A stretch of 64,000 nt of DNA from Nostoc sp. LEGE 12450 (GTDB lineage: Bacteria > Cyanobacteriota > Cyanobacteriia > Cyanobacteriales > Nostocaceae). The notes under the pieces were generated by a model that saw nothing but the letters and a program-made list of their open reading frames with translations, ran no database searches and was not told the DNA's origin. Of the stretch, positions 62,537 to 64,000 are shown piece by piece. The position numbers and the translations under genes were made by a program. The stretch lies in assembly GCF_015206895.1 (NCBI RefSeq), contig NZ_JADEXU010000003.1, positions 37,723 to 101,722 of the forward strand. Reading direction: 5' to 3'. Within the stretch, counting starts at the first letter, position 1. The number at the start of each line of letters is the position of its first letter.

Positions 62537-62665
62537 GCAAAAGATCCGAAAATATTTCTGGCAAATCTGCCAAAAAGCTTATTTTCGGTTGACAATTGGC
62601 TCGTTTAAAAGAGCAGTAAACACATCTTGAGTAATTGATTCTGCAAGGAGCATGAGGAACGCGGC

Positions 62666-63835
62666 ATGAACCAGGCTAACAACGTACTCGAAAGCATATA
62701 TCAGCCTGACCTAGAAATAATGAATCAGCCTGAGCTCGAGTTAGAAGAACTCTTAATAGATGATGAAGAGGACTTGCTTATCATCGATGAAGGTGACGAT
62801 GAATTTTTAGAGCCTCAGTCTGATGAGGACGACGCAAAGTCTGGAAAAGCCGCTAAATCGCGTCGTCGGACACAAAGCAAGAAAAAGCATTACACAGAAG
62901 ATTCCATTCGGCTTTACTTGCAAGAAATTGGTAGAATTCGGCTGTTGCGGGCAGACGAAGAAATCGAATTGGCGCGGAAAATCGCCGATTTGCTGGAATT
63001 AGAGAGGGTTCGGGAAAGACTCTCAGAACAGTTGGATCGCGATCCTCGAGATAGTGAATGGGCAGAAGCAGTACAACTGCCCTTACCAGCTTTTCGTTAT
63101 CGCCTGCATGTTGGTCGCAGAGCGAAAGATAAGATGGTGCAATCTAACCTCCGTCTTGTGGTTTCAATTGCTAAGAAGTACATGAATCGTGGTTTGTCGT
63201 TCCAAGACTTAATTCAGGAAGGCAGTCTCGGTTTGATTCGTGCCGCTGAAAAGTTTGACCACGAAAAAGGCTATAAGTTTTCCACTTATGCTACATGGTG
63301 GATTCGTCAAGCAATTACCCGCGCGATCGCAGACCAATCCCGCACAATTCGTCTTCCAGTTCACCTTTACGAAACCATCTCTCGGATTAAGAAAACTACC
63401 AAGTTACTGTCTCAAGAAATGGGTCGCAAACCCACCGAGGAAGAAATTGCCACTCGGATGGAAATGACAATTGAGAAATTGCGCTTCATTGCTAAATCCG
63501 CCCAGTTGCCTATTTCACTAGAAACGCCTATTGGTAAAGAAGAAGATTCTCGATTGGGCGATTTTATTGAATCCGATGGTGAGACACCAGAAGACCAAGT
63601 TTCCAAAAATCTTCTGCGCGAAGACCTGGAAAAAGTCCTCGACAGTCTTAGCCCGCGCGAACGCGATGTCCTCAGACTACGTTACGGCTTGGATGATGGT
63701 CGGATGAAAACCCTTGAGGAAATCGGCCAGATTTTCAACGTCACCCGCGAACGGATTCGTCAAATTGAGGCGAAGGCACTTCGTAAGTTACGCCACCCAA
63801 ATCGTAACAGCGTTCTCAAGGAATATATTCGGTAG
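62666..63835 (+). CDS. sigA: Principal RNA polymerase sigma factor SigA/RpoD
   Basis: A 389-residue group 1 sigma factor. An acidic N-terminus ([20 protein letters not shown]) precedes region 1.2 ([16 protein letters not shown]), region 2 ([18 protein letters not shown] and [20 protein letters not shown]), region 3 and region 4 with the -35-binding helix [30 protein letters not shown]. The size and the perfect region 2.4 and 4.2 are those of the housekeeping sigma of cyanobacteria rather than group 2 factors. GAGGAAC seven bases before the ATG supports the start. Confidence 0.95.
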   Translation: MNQANNVLESIYQPDLEIMNQPELELEELLIDDEEDLLIIDEGDDEFLEPQSDEDDAKSGKAAKSRRRTQSKKKHYTEDSIRLYLQEIGRIRLLRADEEIELARKIADLLELERVRERLSEQLDRDPRDSEWAEAVQLPLPAFRYRLHVGRRAKDKMVQSNLRLVVSIAKKYMNRGLSFQDLIQEGSLGLIRAAEKFDHEKGYKFSTYATWWIRQAITRAIADQSRTIRLPVHLYETISRIKKTTKLLSQEMGRKPTEEEIATRMEMTIEKLRFIAKSAQLPISLETPIGKEEDSRLGDFIESDGETPEDQVSKNLLREDLEKVLDSLSPRERDVLRLRYGLDDGRMKTLEEIGQIFNVTRERIRQIEAKALRKLRHPNRNSVLKEYIR

Positions 63836-63839
63836 TTAG

Positions 63840-63869
63840 TTATTAGTTATTAGTCATTGGTCATTAGTA
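63840..63869. repeat. Heptanucleotide repeats after sigA
   Basis: Tandem heptamers of the TTATTAG and TCATTGG type follow the sigA stop codon directly and are of the same kind as those at 34983 and before miaA. Confidence 0.6.
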
Positions 63870-63873
63870 AAGT

Positions 63874-64000
63874 CAGGGCTATTTCATTCTAAAAGAAGGC
63901 ACAATATGGTAGGATACAGCGCAAATTATAGTGAAAGCATCTACTGCTGTGTCCGAAATCGAAATTATAAAAGCTTTTGCAGATATAAAAGACCCTCGTC
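63874..64000 (+). mobile_element. Left end of an ISAs1-type insertion sequence (partial)
   Basis: CAGGGCTATTTCATT at 63874 resembles the terminal repeat of ISAs1-family elements, which typically begin CAGGGCT. It is followed at 63931 by a frame that runs to the window edge (listed separately). The right end is outside the window. Confidence 0.5.
63931..64000 (+). CDS. N-terminus of an ISAs1/H-repeat-type transposase (partial)
   Basis: A frame opening with GTG at 63931 reads MKASTAVSEIEIIKAFADI then KDPR and continues past the edge. The F-A-D/E-I-x-D-P-R segment is the conserved start of ISAs1-family (H-repeat-associated) DDE transposases. Only 23 codons are visible, so the family call is tentative and the state of the gene is unknown. 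Confidence 0.5.
   Translation, partial: MKASTAVSEIEIIKAFADIKDPR

Larger units (their letters stand above)
60971..62665. other. 1.7-kb intergenic region before sigA
   Basis: The longest non-coding stretch of the window. It starts with the gyrB terminator and a GC-rich dispersed repeat block around 61125-61250 (GGTAGTCTTCGGCAAGCCC type), followed by about 1.2 kb of mixed AT-rich sequence. A leftward terminator lies at 62513-62536. I recognise no gene or known RNA family. In related cyanobacteria sigA has several promoters and a long leader, which would explain part of it; an unknown small RNA is possible. Confidence 0.6.

Overview
The window looks like chromosome from a filamentous, heterocyst-type cyanobacterium of the Nostoc/Anabaena group. 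The octamer GCGATCGC (HIP1) is frequent, there are heptanucleotide tandem repeats and many short dispersed palindromes. The gene families also fit: multi-domain PAS/GAF histidine kinases, Ser/Thr kinases with TPR tails, Uma2 and DUF4336 proteins, short-form HisG, and a SigA principal sigma factor. I saw no rRNA, tRNA or CRISPR array. Most of the window is protein coding, with AT-rich spacers.

Layout. 1-5.0 kb is a nitrogen/amide-flavoured stretch: a UrtA/AmiC-like binding lipoprotein, an isochorismatase-type cysteine hydrolase, an FMN reductase, a broken GNAT gene and an acetamidase/formamidase. 5-13 kb is accessory: an ankyrin protein, a truncated STAND-like N-terminal fragment, DUF4336, a membrane acyltransferase, a GNAT, a PPOx flavoprotein, a DUF937 protein with an EF-hand-like tail, and a sensor kinase. 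A DUF697-type membrane GTPase follows. 15.5-22.5 kb is the most unusual locus: an adenylation-carrier-reductase protein, two paralogous TerB-like proteins, an O-methyltransferase and a HydE/PylB/BioB-like radical SAM enzyme, all on one strand behind a structured leader.

23-35 kb is a signalling block: two Ser/Thr kinases flank an overlapping pair of histidine kinases, then come a rhomboid homologue without its catalytic residues and a PAS hybrid kinase. 35-43.5 kb mixes repeats (a MITE with direct repeats and two related 21-bp arrays), a second DUF697-like GTPase, Uma2, ArfB with an S4 protein, a large SNF2/RapA-type ATPase resembling DpdE, and a Panacea-type toxin-antitoxin pair. 43.6-48.6 kb holds DUF4350-MoxR, a YbjN-like protein, a lipoate/octanoate transferase, an RppA-type regulator and HisG. 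49-54.4 kb is a tightly packed phosphorelay: a bilin-type GAF kinase, an Rcp1-like regulator and a double-receiver hybrid kinase.

54.5-63.8 kb is mainly housekeeping: YchF, YidD, a phytol kinase-like protein, a second Uma2, MiaA, GyrB and SigA. A 1.7-kb region lies between gyrB and sigA. The window ends inside what looks like an ISAs1-type insertion sequence.

The best candidate for an undescribed system is 15.5-22.5 kb. Its enzymes suggest activation, carrier loading, reductive release, methylation and radical chemistry on an acyl substrate. The two TerB-like proteins share a C-terminal tail and have no obvious role in a standard pathway. Function here is inferred from domain content only.
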